Source: Sedimenticola sp. (lineage in GTDB: Bacteria; Pseudomonadota; Gammaproteobacteria; Chromatiales; Chromatiaceae). Taken from it: 48,684 bases of DNA. Every line of letters starts with the position of its first letter. Within the stretch, counting starts at the first letter, position 1. The notes under the pieces are model-generated. The model ran no database searches, had not been told where the DNA came from, and saw only the letters and a list, made by a program, of their open reading frames with translations. Location of the stretch: positions 1 through 48,684 of the forward strand of contig JAMOLT010000006.1 in assembly GCA_027068915.1 (NCBI GenBank), written 5' to 3'. The position numbers were made by a program, and so were the translations under genes. This document shows positions 8,577-16,634 of the stretch, piece after piece.

Positions 8577-9320
8577 TCAGGGTAATGCCTGACCACATGA
8601 ATACTTCATTCCCGCCTGCTTCAGCTCCTGTTGCAGCGCCTGGAAAGCCTTTTTTGCCATCTCCCCATTTCCCCGGAATCCCAGCTCGACGAAAGACACC
8701 TCTCCCATGCGCGGCAGGCTGAACAGCTTCAGCTGCGGCCAGTTCCGGGTCATTTTCTCCAGGATGGGCATCAGGTCGTTTTCTGATGCGCCAAATACCC
8801 GCAGGGACAATTCCTGCTCCGGCTCGGCATCCGGCTGATAATATTGCTGCAGCACCCATTGCCCCATGGGGTGAGCCATATCGGGAAAGCCGGGCATGAA
8901 ATAGTGTTCGTGAATGGAGAAGCCGGGCACATGGTTTACCGGGTTAGGGATGAGCTGGCTGCCCTGAGGCAGATCCGCCATGCGAATGCGATGGGGGTAG
9001 GCACTGTCAGGAAACTGTTTTTCGATAAGCACTGCAGCTTCCGGGTGGCGCACCAGCGGCACCCCCGCCGCTTTTGCCGCGCACTGGCGGGTATAGTCAT
9101 CCGGCGTGGCACCGATTCCGCCACAGGAAAACACCCGTTCCCCGGCTCCCATGCTTTGCTTCAACTGCCGAACCAGCAATTCGGGATCATCCGGCAGGAT
9201 CTGCACCCAACCCAGAGAAAAGCCGTGGTTATGCAGTATCTTGCGAAACCAGTCCACATGAGTATCCCGGCGGCGCCCACTGAGGATTTCATCGCCGATT
9301 ACCATCAGCCCGAATTTCAC
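8577..9320 (-). CDS. CinA-like molybdopterin-binding domain protein
   Basis: A 247-residue protein with the MoaB/Mog-type fold of CinA N-terminal domains: FGLMVIGDEILSGRRRDTH at the start and VFSCGGIGATPDDYTRQ in the middle. It lacks the C-terminal nicotinamide-nucleotide amidohydrolase domain of full CinA, so it belongs to the short competence/damage-inducible protein A-like group, whose substrate is uncertain. Its ATG overlaps the stop of the upstream thioredoxin-like gene by four bases (ATGA), so the two form one transcriptional unit. Confidence 0.85.
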   Translation of the reverse strand: MKFGLMVIGDEILSGRRRDTHVDWFRKILHNHGFSLGWVQILPDDPELLVRQLKQSMGAGERVFSCGGIGATPDDYTRQCAAKAAGVPLVRHPEAAVLIEKQFPDSAYPHRIRMADLPQGSQLIPNPVNHVPGFSIHEHYFMPGFPDMAHPMGQWVLQQYYQPDAEPEQELSLRVFGASENDLMPILEKMTRNWPQLKLFSLPRMGEVSFVELGFRGNGEMAKKAFQALQQELKQAGMKYSCGQALP

Positions 9321-9787
9321 GGTTTTTTCCGGTTCAGCCTGTCAATTGCACCGCGAATCGATTCAGACAGATAGTACCAATACATTTCAACGGTATTGAT
9401 GCCAACCATCTTCTTCACCAGCTCACGCCCATCAGCCCCCAGAAAAAGCAAGGTGGGCGTCACATATACGTCGTATCCATAGGCAAAATCCGCTGCTTCA
9501 CGCTCCATACCCCGAAAATCGACAATGGTTTCCCCCTCATCGATAAACAGCTCACGAATCAGTATGTCATCTTTGAAATCGCCCCCAAGGATCATGGGGC
9601 GAATTACATCCTCCTTGATAAGATGGCAGTAGGGGCAGTCTTCCTGGGATACCAGGAGCATGATCACACGCTGCTCACGGCTCGCCAGACGGGCTGCTGT
9701 CGAAAAGTCGTAAATACGCTCGATAGTGGCTTTCGGCAATGCTTTGCTCCTCTTCAATATGTCAGCGACGCAACTTTTTGTTACCAT
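9317..9787 (-). CDS. Thioredoxin-fold protein with CPYC motif
   Basis: A 156-residue protein with a thioredoxin-like fold: MLLVSQEDCPYCHLIKEDVI contains the redox motif CPYC, and VYVTPTLLFLGADG contains the cis-proline of the fold. CPYC is typical of glutaredoxins, but the rest resembles periplasmic-type thioredoxin-fold proteins that act on thiol partners. No convincing signal peptide precedes the domain (the N-terminus is polar), so location is uncertain. It is transcribed divergently from yciB across a 49-bp AT-rich gap and is the first gene of a pair with the CinA-like gene. Confidence 0.82.
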   Translation of the reverse strand: MVTKSCVADILKRSKALPKATIERIYDFSTAARLASREQRVIMLLVSQEDCPYCHLIKEDVIRPMILGGDFKDDILIRELFIDEGETIVDFRGMEREAADFAYGYDVYVTPTLLFLGADGRELVKKMVGINTVEMYWYYLSESIRGAIDRLNRKKP

Positions 9788-9802
9788 GCTTGTCCATCTA
9801 GC

Positions 9803-9815
9803 AAGAATAATTCTT
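9803..9815. promoter_or_regulatory. 13-bp palindrome in the divergent thioredoxin/yciB gap
   Basis: AAGAAT-A-ATTCTT is a perfect 6-bp inverted repeat around one base, inside the AT-rich 49-bp gap between two divergent genes. Its position would suit an operator covering both promoters, and a -10-like TAAAAT overlaps its right edge at 9815-9820. No known regulator site is recognised, and in AT-rich DNA such a palindrome can occur by chance. Confidence 0.25.
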
Positions 9816-9836
9816 AAAATAGAATATCATTGGAAA

Positions 9837-10382
9837 ATGAAACTCCTTACTGATTTCCTCCCGGTTATTATATTCTTTGTCGCCTACAAGATCTGGGGCA
9901 TGTATGTTGCCACAGGGGTGTTCATTGTGGCATCACTGATCCAGATGGCCTGGACCTATCACCTGCACGGAAAGATCGAAACCATGCAGTGGGCAACCCT
10001 GGGGCTGGGGCTTTTTTTTGGCGGCCTCACCCTGGCACTGCAGAATCCGCTTTTCATGCAGTGGAAACCTACGATAGTCAACTGGCTGTTTGCAGCCGCT
10101 TTCCTCGGTTCCGGACTATTTATGCAGCGCAGCTTGCTGCAACGCATGATGGATCATGCCATTCACCTGCCGCAAAACATCTGGGTCAGGCTTAACCTGG
10201 CATGGGTGCTGTTTTTTATTGGTGCAGGACTGGCCAATCTGTATGTGGCCTACAATTTCCCGGAAAGCACCTGGGTCGATTTCAAATTGTTTGGCATGTT
10301 GGGGATGACCCTGGTTTTCATCCTGCTGCAAGGCCTTTATCTGGCCCGGCACATGCAGCCACTGGAAGAGAAACAAAGCTAA
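9837..10382 (+). CDS. yciB: YciB-type inner membrane septation protein A
   Basis: A 181-residue polytopic membrane protein. I start it at the ATG at 9837 (MKLLTDFLPVIIFFVAYKIWGMYVATGVFIVAS), the conserved beginning of YciB/IspZ proteins; an in-frame extension further upstream would overlap the divergent gene. Five or six hydrophobic helices are visible, with the family phrases WKPTIVNWLFAAAFLGS and NLYVAYNFPESTWVDFKLFGMLGMT. YciB affects cell-envelope integrity and division in enterobacteria, with unclear mechanism. The stop is directly followed by the yciI start (TAAATG). Confidence 0.93.
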   Translation: MKLLTDFLPVIIFFVAYKIWGMYVATGVFIVASLIQMAWTYHLHGKIETMQWATLGLGLFFGGLTLALQNPLFMQWKPTIVNWLFAAAFLGSGLFMQRSLLQRMMDHAIHLPQNIWVRLNLAWVLFFIGAGLANLYVAYNFPESTWVDFKLFGMLGMTLVFILLQGLYLARHMQPLEEKQS

Positions 10383-10685
10383 ATGTTATATTGCATCATC
10401 GGCACCGATGGGAGTGACAGCCTGAAAGATCGTATGGCCGCACGCCCCGCGCATATTGAACGCCTGCGTCAGCTGCAATCTGAAGGCCGCCTGCTGCTTG
10501 CCGGGCCCAATCCTGCAGTCGATGCCGAAGACCCGGGTGAGGCAGGCTTTACCGGCAGCCTTGTTGTCGCAGAATTCCCCAGCCTGGAAGAAGCCGAAAG
10601 CTGGGCAGCAACCGACCCATATGTATCATCAGGCGTGTACAAGCACGTCTCCGTCAAACCTTTCAGGAAAGTATTCCCAGAATGA
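10383..10685 (+). CDS. yciI: YciI-family protein
   Basis: A 100-residue YciI/YCII domain protein ([28 protein letters not shown]...[11 protein letters not shown]). The His in [12 protein letters not shown] and the segment [26 protein letters not shown] are typical. The fold is a dimeric ferredoxin-like alpha/beta barrel; its enzymatic role is not established. It lies between yciB and a parvulin gene, an order common in gammaproteobacteria, with no gap to yciB and a 4-base ATGA overlap with the next gene. Confidence 0.93.
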   Translation: MLYCIIGTDGSDSLKDRMAARPAHIERLRQLQSEGRLLLAGPNPAVDAEDPGEAGFTGSLVVAEFPSLEEAESWAATDPYVSSGVYKHVSVKPFRKVFPE

Positions 10686-11593
10686 AAATAATCACGCAAA
10701 GCAAAACCAAACCCCTGATCCTTTCACTGTTTCTGGCGGGTGCACTGCAAGCCAGTGTGCACGCCGGGGACAACCAGGAAAACCCGCAACCTGCAGCGCC
10801 CCAGCCAGCCGGGCCACAAACACTGGTAACCATCAACGGGCAGGACATAACCGACCTTGAGACCCTTGCATTCAATGCCCTGCAAGGCGGGCAAAACAGG
10901 CTGGACAGCCAACAGGCACAAGTACAACTGTTGAACCAGCTGGTCAATACAACGCTTTTGGCACAACAGGCGCAAAAAACCGGTGTAGACAAACTGCCCC
11001 AGGTTGCTGCTGCCCTTAAAATGGCGGCCATACAGGTGCTTGCGGAAGCGCAGGTCAACGCTTTCTTTGAAAAATCTCCAGTCACCGATGAAGAAATCAA
11101 GGCTGCCTATGACCAGAAATATACTGCCAACAGCCTGCAGGAATACAAGGTTCGCCATATTCTGGTAAAGGAAGAAAAAGAGGCGAAAGATATTATTGAT
11201 GCCCTTGCAAAGGGAGAAGATTTCGTAAAGCTGGCGAAGGAGCATTCACTGGACGGCAGCAAAGAAACCGGGGGCGAGCTGGGGTGGATCGGCCACAGTC
11301 AGGTAGTAAAACCCTTTGGGGATGCCATGGCTGGACTTGAGAAAGGCAAGCACAGCACCTCTCCTGTGCAAACCCAGTTCGGCTGGCATGTTATCGATGT
11401 GCTGGACATCCGCACCCAGGAACCACCTCCCCTTGAGCAGGTAAAAGATCAGCTCAAACTGCAAATCCGGCAGCAAAAACTGGCACAAATGGTTACCGAG
11501 CTACGCAAATCTGCAGAAATCAAAGTAGAAGGCGCGCAACAGGATCCTGCTGCTGCAGCCGAAAAACCCGCAGATCCCGCAACCCAACAATAG
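10682..11593 (+). CDS. Periplasmic parvulin-type peptidyl-prolyl cis-trans isomerase
   Basis: A 303-residue exported protein. Residues 1-28 form a signal peptide ending in ASVHAG. A SurA/PrsA-like N-terminal helical region (about 40-145) precedes a parvulin domain (about 150-245) marked by [33 protein letters not shown] and [14 protein letters not shown]. The tail is rich in Ala, Pro and Gln. It probably assists folding of secreted or outer-membrane proteins. It is third in the yciB-yciI operon and is followed by a G+C-rich hairpin at 11600-11620. Confidence 0.92.
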   Translation: MKIITQSKTKPLILSLFLAGALQASVHAGDNQENPQPAAPQPAGPQTLVTINGQDITDLETLAFNALQGGQNRLDSQQAQVQLLNQLVNTTLLAQQAQKTGVDKLPQVAAALKMAAIQVLAEAQVNAFFEKSPVTDEEIKAAYDQKYTANSLQEYKVRHILVKEEKEAKDIIDALAKGEDFVKLAKEHSLDGSKETGGELGWIGHSQVVKPFGDAMAGLEKGKHSTSPVQTQFGWHVIDVLDIRTQEPPPLEQVKDQLKLQIRQQKLAQMVTELRKSAEIKVEGAQQDPAAAAEKPADPATQQ

Positions 11594-11599
11594 AGTGCA

Positions 11600-11620
11600 G
11601 CGGCGCCCACAGGGCGCCGC
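11600..11620 (+). terminator. Perfect 9-bp hairpin after the PPIase gene
   Basis: GCGGCGCCC and GGGCGCCGC pair perfectly around a 3-base loop (ACA), starting seven bases after the stop codon. The stem is strong, but no T-run follows, so it may protect the mRNA end or need Rho rather than act as a classical intrinsic terminator. Confidence 0.55.
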
Positions 11621-11709
11621 CTATCCAACAATAAAGGAATCGCGGTAAATAAACCTCACCGGCATCCTGAACGAAACCCCGGATTAAAAAAACCCACTTT
11701 CCTTAAAAC

Positions 11710-12012
11710 CTACTGCTCGTTTTCCGTCTTTTTCTCTTTTTCAAGACCACCAATGTCGCTGACGGGCACCGCCCCGATCTTTGCCTTTTCATCACTGTAA
11801 TACGGCCGTGATTCTGTAACATTTGCGGCTTCTGCCAGCTCTCGCTCTCTGGCTGCAATCAGAGTCAGGCACATCCTGATATCCTCAATAGTGCTTCCGG
11901 ACAGCGGGTGCTTCATGGTTTTGAACTCTGGCGTCGTGTCCTTGATGATACTGGCAAGAACCTTGCGCATTACCATCAATATCTCTTGTTCTTTAGTATT
12001 GCCATCAACCAT
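11710..12012 (-). CDS. Small hypothetical protein downstream of rpoS
   Basis: A 100-residue acidic protein I cannot assign. I choose the ATG at 12012 because GAGGTGG lies five bases upstream; a GTG at 12021 overlaps that site. The sequence has a hydrophobic N-terminal third (EQEILMVMRKVLASIIKDTTPE), a central segment MKHPLSGSTIEDIRMCLTLIAARERELAEAA that looks helical, and a Lys/Glu-rich tail. There is no signal peptide or metal motif. It lies 27 bp after the rpoS stop in the same direction, so it is likely read through from rpoS and may belong to stationary-phase physiology. Confidence 0.72.
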   Translation of the reverse strand: MVDGNTKEQEILMVMRKVLASIIKDTTPEFKTMKHPLSGSTIEDIRMCLTLIAARERELAEAANVTESRPYYSDEKAKIGAVPVSDIGGLEKEKKTENEQ

Positions 12013-12039
12013 GGAAACCACCTCAAAATATATTTACTG

Positions 12040-12942
12040 TCAATCAAACAGCGTATCCACACCATAGCCCTGCTGTTCGAGAATCACGCGCAAGCGCTTG
12101 AGGGCGTCAATCTGTATCTGCCGCACCCGCTCCCGGGTAACACCCAGCTCCCGGGCAACCTGTTCGAGGGTCGAATTATCGTATCCCTGAAGCCCGAACC
12201 GGCGCCTTACCACTTCCCTTTGATTGCTGTTCAGTTTGTCCAGCCATTTCTCCAGGTGGGCATGGATATCTTCTGCCTGCAGGTATTCCGTCGGTTCCTC
12301 GATGGAATAATCTGTTATGGCATCGACCAGGGGCTTGCCCCCTTCCTTGCCATAGGGTATATCCATCGAAGTTATGCGTTCATTGAGCCCCAGCATGCGT
12401 TCTACATCCTGCAAGGGCTTGTTCAGCAGCTGGGCGATATCTTCGGCACTTGGATCGTGATCAAGCTTCTGGGACAACTGACGGGCCGCCCGGAGGAAGG
12501 TGTTGATTTCCTTTACCACATGAATCGGCAACCGAATGGTACGCACCTGGTTCATGATCGCCCGCTCAATGGTCTGTCTGATCCACCAGGTTGCATAGGT
12601 GGAAAAACGAAAACCGCGCTCAGGGTCGAACTTTTCCACAGCCCGGATCAGGCCGAGATTCCCCTCCTCTATGAGATCCAGCAGCGGCAAACCCCTGTTC
12701 ATATAGCGCCTTGCAATCTTGACCACCAGACGCAGATTGCTTTCTATCATGCGTTTGCGCGCCGCATCATCTCCTTTGCCGATGGCCCGCGCCAGTTCAA
12801 TTTCTTCTCCTGCCGTAAGCAGCTTGGCTGCGCCAATCTCCCGCAAATAAAGACGGGTTGCATCCATGGCTTCATCACCCGCCGTGCTTGGTTGTGCCTG
12901 TTCCCTGGCATTCACTTTGTCGTCCTCCTTATTTTCTGTCAT
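12040..12942 (-). CDS. rpoS: RNA polymerase sigma factor RpoS
   Basis: A 300-residue sigma-70 family protein. Region 1.2/2 is represented by [28 protein letters not shown] and by [61 protein letters not shown], region 3 by [18 protein letters not shown], and region 4 by [27 protein letters not shown]. Its size and position after nlpD mark it as RpoS, the general stress and stationary-phase sigma factor, rather than RpoD or RpoH. I start at the ATG at 12942, preceded by GGTGG, instead of an in-frame TTG five codons earlier. Confidence 0.96.
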   Translation of the reverse strand: MTENKEDDKVNAREQAQPSTAGDEAMDATRLYLREIGAAKLLTAGEEIELARAIGKGDDAARKRMIESNLRLVVKIARRYMNRGLPLLDLIEEGNLGLIRAVEKFDPERGFRFSTYATWWIRQTIERAIMNQVRTIRLPIHVVKEINTFLRAARQLSQKLDHDPSAEDIAQLLNKPLQDVERMLGLNERITSMDIPYGKEGGKPLVDAITDYSIEEPTEYLQAEDIHAHLEKWLDKLNSNQREVVRRRFGLQGYDNSTLEQVARELGVTRERVRQIQIDALKRLRVILEQQGYGVDTLFD

Positions 12943-13001
12943 CTCTTCCACCCGCAAGCGTTACCGGCCATTCCTGCCAGTTGCACGAAGCACCTGGTGT
13001 A

Positions 13002-13889
13002 CTATCCGCGAGGCAGATAGGCCAGCGGATCTACAGGTTTTCCATAACGCCGAACCTCGAAATATAACAGAGCGCTCCCCTGGTTGGTAATACCCATATT
13101 TGAAATATGCTGACCTCTTTTCACCGCATCCCCCTCTTTTACCAAAAGATTGCTGTTGTGTCCGTAAGCACTCAGGTATTTGTTGTTGTGTTTAATGATA
13201 ATAAGCTGTCCATAGCCAATAAGCCCACTTCCCACATACACAACTTCGCCAGCCTCGGCCGCCCGCACCTTCTGGCCTGGTTTTCCGCCGATTTTTATGC
13301 CGCTGCGAGAGGCATCTGCTGAAGAATACCGAGACAAGAGTCTGCCTTTCGTCGGCCATTGCCAGCGCAGTTTCCCAGTACTGACCGGAGGAGGCTTTTT
13401 CGCCTTGGCTGGCTTTGCCGCCGGTTTTATTGCCGGTTTTGGAGGCTTTTTGGGCGCTGCCCTGGCTATGGGCTTCCTTTTATTACCTGGTGGTGGCGCT
13501 GTTTTTTTCGGTGTTTTGCCTGGAGTAACATTAGATCTTGCGATTTTTTTTAACGGAGAAAGCCTGATCAGCTGACCCGGATAAATGGTATAGGGCCTGC
13601 GTAGACCGTTCCAGCGAGCTACTGTCTGGTAGTCCAGACCAGCACGCCATGCAATGGAATACAGGCTATCTCCTTTACGCACACGGTAGGTTCCACCTGG
13701 TTTCTTTACTGGAAGCCGGGCCTTGGGTTGCTGTTTGTACCCGGTCGCAGTCCCCTGACTTGCACAGCCACCGATCATCGCTGTCAGCAACAGCAACATG
13801 CATCCGGCGAGGATGGTGCGAATCAAAGTATCTGCATATCGGGTACTAATCAGCCTTCTCTCCTGTATGAACATTTTTCTTATCCACAT
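13002..13889 (-). CDS. nlpD: NlpD-like LysM/M23 lipoprotein, murein hydrolase activator
   Basis: A 295-residue lipoprotein. A long N-terminal region leads to a lipobox (MIGGC followed by ASQ), then a LysM domain (GGTYRVRKGDSLYSIAWRAGLDYQTVARWNGLRRPYTIYPGQLIRL), a Lys/Pro/Ala-rich linker and an M23 domain. The M23 metal ligands are degenerate: SGIKIGG replaces the H-x(3)-D motif and LYFEVR replaces the HxH motif. This matches NlpD/EnvC-type activators of amidases, which do not cut peptidoglycan themselves. The ATG directly follows the yqaA stop (TAAATG). Promoters for rpoS are often inside nlpD. Confidence 0.93.
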   Translation of the reverse strand: MWIRKMFIQERRLISTRYADTLIRTILAGCMLLLLTAMIGGCASQGTATGYKQQPKARLPVKKPGGTYRVRKGDSLYSIAWRAGLDYQTVARWNGLRRPYTIYPGQLIRLSPLKKIARSNVTPGKTPKKTAPPPGNKRKPIARAAPKKPPKPAIKPAAKPAKAKKPPPVSTGKLRWQWPTKGRLLSRYSSADASRSGIKIGGKPGQKVRAAEAGEVVYVGSGLIGYGQLIIIKHNNKYLSAYGHNSNLLVKEGDAVKRGQHISNMGITNQGSALLYFEVRRYGKPVDPLAYLPRG

Positions 13890-14471
13890 TTACCAGAGTT
13901 TGACCATGACAACGGCAAGAACAATAGCCACCAGCAAGCTCCAACCTATCACATCCATGTATCTGTGCAGCTTCTCCTCCATAGGCTTTCCTCCCCATGC
14001 CATCAAACCGGCAACCAAAAAAAACCGCCCTCCCCGGCCAGCTATGGAGGCCAGCACAAAGGGCAGGAAGCTCATGGAAATAACCCCTGCAGTGATGGTA
14101 AATATCTTGTAGGGGATAGGGGAAAATCCGGCAATAAGAATCGCCCAGAATCCCCAGGCATCAAACCAGGTACGGGCACGCAAATATTTCTCGTAATGCC
14201 CAAGATCATGCAGCAGGGGTTCAATATACTCAAAAGCCCATACCCCGACAAGATATCCGGCAACCCCGCCAGCCACTGATGCAAGGGTGGTAATAAGCGC
14301 AAAATTCCAGGCTTTGGCCGGTTGCGCCAGGCTCATGGGAGCCAACATTACATCTGGTGGCACAGGGAAAAAGGATGATTCTGCGAAGCTCAGCCCCCCA
14401 AGATACCAGGGCGCTTTCGGATGGCGCGCCCATTGCATGGCACGAGCGTACAAACCGGAAAACAGTTTCAA
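13890..14471 (-). CDS. YqaA/DedA-family inner membrane protein
   Basis: A 193-residue polytopic membrane protein of the SNARE-associated (DedA/YqaA) family. The phrases SFFPVPPDVMLAPMSLAQP, VAGGVAGYLVGVWAFE and FSPIPYKIFTITAGVISMSFLPFVLASIAGRGGRFF are typical. DedA relatives function in membrane lipid (undecaprenyl-phosphate or phospholipid) flipping and proton-motive-force homeostasis; the YqaA branch is less studied. It sits between pcm (4-base overlap) and nlpD, an arrangement seen in several gammaproteobacteria outside the enterics. Confidence 0.88.
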   Translation of the reverse strand: MKLFSGLYARAMQWARHPKAPWYLGGLSFAESSFFPVPPDVMLAPMSLAQPAKAWNFALITTLASVAGGVAGYLVGVWAFEYIEPLLHDLGHYEKYLRARTWFDAWGFWAILIAGFSPIPYKIFTITAGVISMSFLPFVLASIAGRGGRFFLVAGLMAWGGKPMEEKLHRYMDVIGWSLLVAIVLAVVMVKLW

Positions 14472-15133
14472 GTTTCCACTCCTCCAAGCAATGGCACAAA
14501 GTTTACAGGTTCCAGCATTTCGGTATCGTACCCTTTTGCCGTGCGGGTAACCTTGACCAACGCCTGGGCACGCGCCCCACCAATGGGGAGAATCATGCGC
14601 GCTCCGGGGCGCAGCTGTTCTACCAGGGAACGGGGAATCCCCTCCGGTGCAGCAGTGACAATAATTCCGTCATAGGGTGAAAATTCCGGCAGCCCCATGC
14701 CACCATCTGAGTGCCTGGGGTGGATATTGCGTAATTTGAGCAGGCGAAAGCGCTGCTTTGCCTGCTCCAGCAGCGGGGCAATGCGCTCGACGGTATAGAC
14801 CCGGCGCACCAAAGGCGCAAGCACTGCAGTCTGGTAACCAGAACCGGTACCGACTTCCAGCACGGTATCGAGAGTTTCATCTCCCAGTAACGCTTCCGTC
14901 ATGCGCGCTACGATATAGGGCTGAGAGATAGTCTGGGAGCGGCCGATAGGCAAAGCTGTATTTTCATAGGCACGGCTGGCCAGCGCCTCATCCACAAAAA
15001 TATGCCGGGGCACCTGGCGCATGACCTGCAGCACCCGTTCATCGCGAATACCTTCATCACGCAATTGCCGCACCAGACGATCCCTCGTGCGCTCGGAAGT
15101 CATTCCCTGCCCAGCTTTCAGATCAGCTTTCAC
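14468..15133 (-). CDS. pcm: Protein-L-isoaspartate O-methyltransferase
   Basis: A 221-residue SAM-dependent methyltransferase that repairs isoaspartyl residues in aged proteins. Visible motifs are RHIFVDEALASRAYENTALPIGRSQTISQPYIVARMTE and the SAM-binding LDTVLEVGTGSGYQTAVLAPL, followed by YTVERIAPLLEQA. The usual start is probably MTSERTRDRLVRQL, ten residues into the listed frame (ATG at 15103), but the earlier ATG three bases after surE is equally possible. It follows surE by three bases, the normal partner order. Confidence 0.96.
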   Translation of the reverse strand: MKADLKAGQGMTSERTRDRLVRQLRDEGIRDERVLQVMRQVPRHIFVDEALASRAYENTALPIGRSQTISQPYIVARMTEALLGDETLDTVLEVGTGSGYQTAVLAPLVRRVYTVERIAPLLEQAKQRFRLLKLRNIHPRHSDGGMGLPEFSPYDGIIVTAAPEGIPRSLVEQLRPGARMILPIGGARAQALVKVTRTAKGYDTEMLEPVNFVPLLGGVET

Positions 15134-15136
15134 AGA

Positions 15137-15880
15137 TCAGTTCTCCAGCCAGTCTTGCAGCGAGTCGATGGCGGAATGCCGGGTCAGATCCACTTGCAAC
15201 GGCGTAACGGATACGCAGGAATTCCTCAAGGCATAAAAGTCCGTACCCGGCCCGGCATCCTGCTCCGGGCCTGCAGGCCCTACCCAATAGACTGGGCGGC
15301 CTCTGGGGTCCAGCTCCCTGACCACTGGCTCTGCCTTGTGCCGGTGTCCCAAACGGGTGATTTGTATACCCTGGATGTCTGCAAGAGGCAAGTCGGGTAC
15401 ATTTACATTGAGTATGGACTCCGCAGCCAGAGGCTTGCGCCGCAAGCGTTCGATCAGTTGTACGGCAATCTGCGCAGCAGTATCAAAATGTTCAGGGGCG
15501 TGAGAGGCGATGGAAACCGCCATTGCCGGAAAGCCGAGAAAACGTCCTTCCGTGGCGGCTGCCACAGTGCCGGAATAGATAACATCATCACCCATATTGG
15601 CGCCAGCGTTAATGCCGGCAACCACCATATCCGGTTCAACTTCGAGCAGGCCGGTAATGGCCAGATGCACACAGTCCGTCGGCGTCCCTTCCACGCGAAT
15701 ATAGCCATTTTCCATAGTGTGAGCACGGATCGGCGTATCCAGCGTCAGAGAGTTGCTGGCGCCGCTGCGATCACGATCCGGTGCAACTACCACCACATCC
15801 GCCACGGTCTCCAGAGAGGCTGCCAGCGCCTGCAAACCGGGAGCCTGGTAGCCATCATCGTTACTCAACAAGATACGCAT
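15137..15880 (-). CDS. surE: 5'/3'-nucleotidase SurE (survival protein)
   Basis: A 247-residue SurE nucleotidase/polyphosphatase. The N-terminus [23 protein letters not shown] carries the metal-binding DD pair, followed by [18 protein letters not shown] and [27 protein letters not shown], all canonical. The conserved N-terminus fixes the ATG at 15880. Only six bases separate that ATG from a TAGAAT -10-like hexamer, and no Shine-Dalgarno sequence is present, which predicts a leaderless mRNA. It heads surE-pcm-yqaA-nlpD-rpoS. Confidence 0.97.
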   Translation of the reverse strand: MRILLSNDDGYQAPGLQALAASLETVADVVVVAPDRDRSGASNSLTLDTPIRAHTMENGYIRVEGTPTDCVHLAITGLLEVEPDMVVAGINAGANMGDDVIYSGTVAAATEGRFLGFPAMAVSIASHAPEHFDTAAQIAVQLIERLRRKPLAAESILNVNVPDLPLADIQGIQITRLGHRHKAEPVVRELDPRGRPVYWVGPAGPEQDAGPGTDFYALRNSCVSVTPLQVDLTRHSAIDSLQDWLEN

Positions 15881-15886
15881 CGCGCA

Positions 15887-15892
15887 ATTCTA
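15887..15892 (-). promoter_or_regulatory. Putative -10 element of the surE operon
   Basis: TAGAAT reading on the minus strand, with exactly six bases (TGCGCG) before the surE ATG, so transcription would start at or very near the A of the start codon. A matching -35 hexamer is not obvious. It faces the smr -10 element across 45 bp. Confidence 0.45.
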
Positions 15893-15937
15893 ACCGAAAG
15901 CGGGTCTGGCCACATCCCGATTGGCTGTTTCTGGGGG

Positions 15938-15943
15938 TATAAT
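15938..15943 (+). promoter_or_regulatory. Consensus -10 (TATAAT) of the smr gene inside an inverted repeat
   Basis: A perfect TATAAT lies between GGGGG (15933-15937) and CCCCC (15945-15949), so the -10 sits in a 6-bp inverted repeat (with flanking T/A). Six bases separate it from the smr ATG, which again predicts a leaderless transcript. The -35 position (around 15915-15920) is poor. Confidence 0.5.
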
Positions 15944-15949
15944 TCCCCC

Positions 15950-16480
15950 ATGAGTTCCAAAGACGACAATCCGGAGAATGAATCCAGCATATTCCGCAAT
16001 GCCATGCGGGGCGTAAGACCCTTGCAGCATGACAAAATATCGCCCTGGCACAAGCACAAGCGTCCACTTCCCCTGGAGTTTCCCGATCAGGAACAACCCG
16101 GTGATGAGTTTGCAGATACTTCAGTGGAAACGCCGGATTTTCTGGAATTTCGCCGCCCTGGCATTCAGCACAGACTGTATACCGACCTGCAACGAGGGGT
16201 ACTGAGCCCGGAAGCCACCCTGGACTTGCACGGCATGCGCGCCAGCGATGCCCGTCAGGCGCTGAGCCGGTTTCTCAACCAGAGCCTCAAAGCCCAGCAC
16301 CGTTGTGTGCGTATCATTCACGGCAAGGGACGAGGATCAAACCAGCAACCGGTGCTCAAACAAAGGGTCAACCAGTGGTTGCCGCAACGCAAGGAAGTGC
16401 TGGCTTATTGTTCTGCCCCGGGCTGGGATGGCGGCAGTGGCGCGGCTTATGTCTTGCTTTCACGAAAATGGGGCGGATAG
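15950..16480 (+). CDS. Smr-domain protein (SmrA/MutS2 C-terminal-like nuclease domain)
   Basis: A 176-residue protein starting MSSKDDNPENESSIFRNAMRGVRPL with a polar N-terminal region and a C-terminal Smr domain (about 90-176). The Smr signature TLDLHGMRASDARQALSRFL and VRIIHGKGRGSNQQPVLKQRVNQWL are both complete, with the conserved LDLHG and HGKG motifs. Smr domains have DNA-nicking or RNA-cleaving endonuclease activity; stand-alone bacterial SmrA/SmrB proteins act in ribosome rescue. The gene is transcribed away from surE and precedes the bcs operon by 154 bp. Confidence 0.92.
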   Translation: MSSKDDNPENESSIFRNAMRGVRPLQHDKISPWHKHKRPLPLEFPDQEQPGDEFADTSVETPDFLEFRRPGIQHRLYTDLQRGVLSPEATLDLHGMRASDARQALSRFLNQSLKAQHRCVRIIHGKGRGSNQQPVLKQRVNQWLPQRKEVLAYCSAPGWDGGSGAAYVLLSRKWGG

Positions 16481-16502
16481 GGCACTGAAGCGATAATCTG
16501 TT

Positions 16503-16543
16503 TGCAGCACGTCTGCTGCATCATCCAAGCCATTTTCTGGCTT
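16503..16543 (+). terminator. Two small hairpins between smr and bcsG
   Basis: TGCAGCA (16503-16509) pairs with TGCTGCA (16514-16520) around four bases, and AAGCCA (16527-16532) pairs with TGGCTT (16538-16543) around five. They lie after smr and before the bcs promoter, so they could end smr transcription. Neither has a T-run, so the terminator call is weak. Confidence 0.3.
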
Positions 16544-16551
16544 CGTTTCCA

Positions 16552-16580
16552 TTTACAGAAACAAAACGCCGGAGTAGAAT
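16552..16580 (+). promoter_or_regulatory. Sigma-70 promoter of the bcs operon
   Basis: TTTACA (16552-16557) and TAGAAT (16575-16580) are separated by exactly 17 bp; each hexamer matches five of six consensus bases. Transcription would begin near 16587 and leave a leader of roughly 48 bases before the bcsG ATG. It is the best-looking promoter in the window. Confidence 0.7.
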
Positions 16581-16634
16581 GCGGCCCTAGCAAAACACTT
16601 ACATGCTGAACGCTCACTTCAGCGCTGGACAAGG

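Noticed and set aside
15002-15949. Long plus-strand frame opposite surE and pcm continuing into smr
   Set aside because: It is the antisense shadow of surE/pcm; only the part from the ATG at 15950 matches the Smr family.
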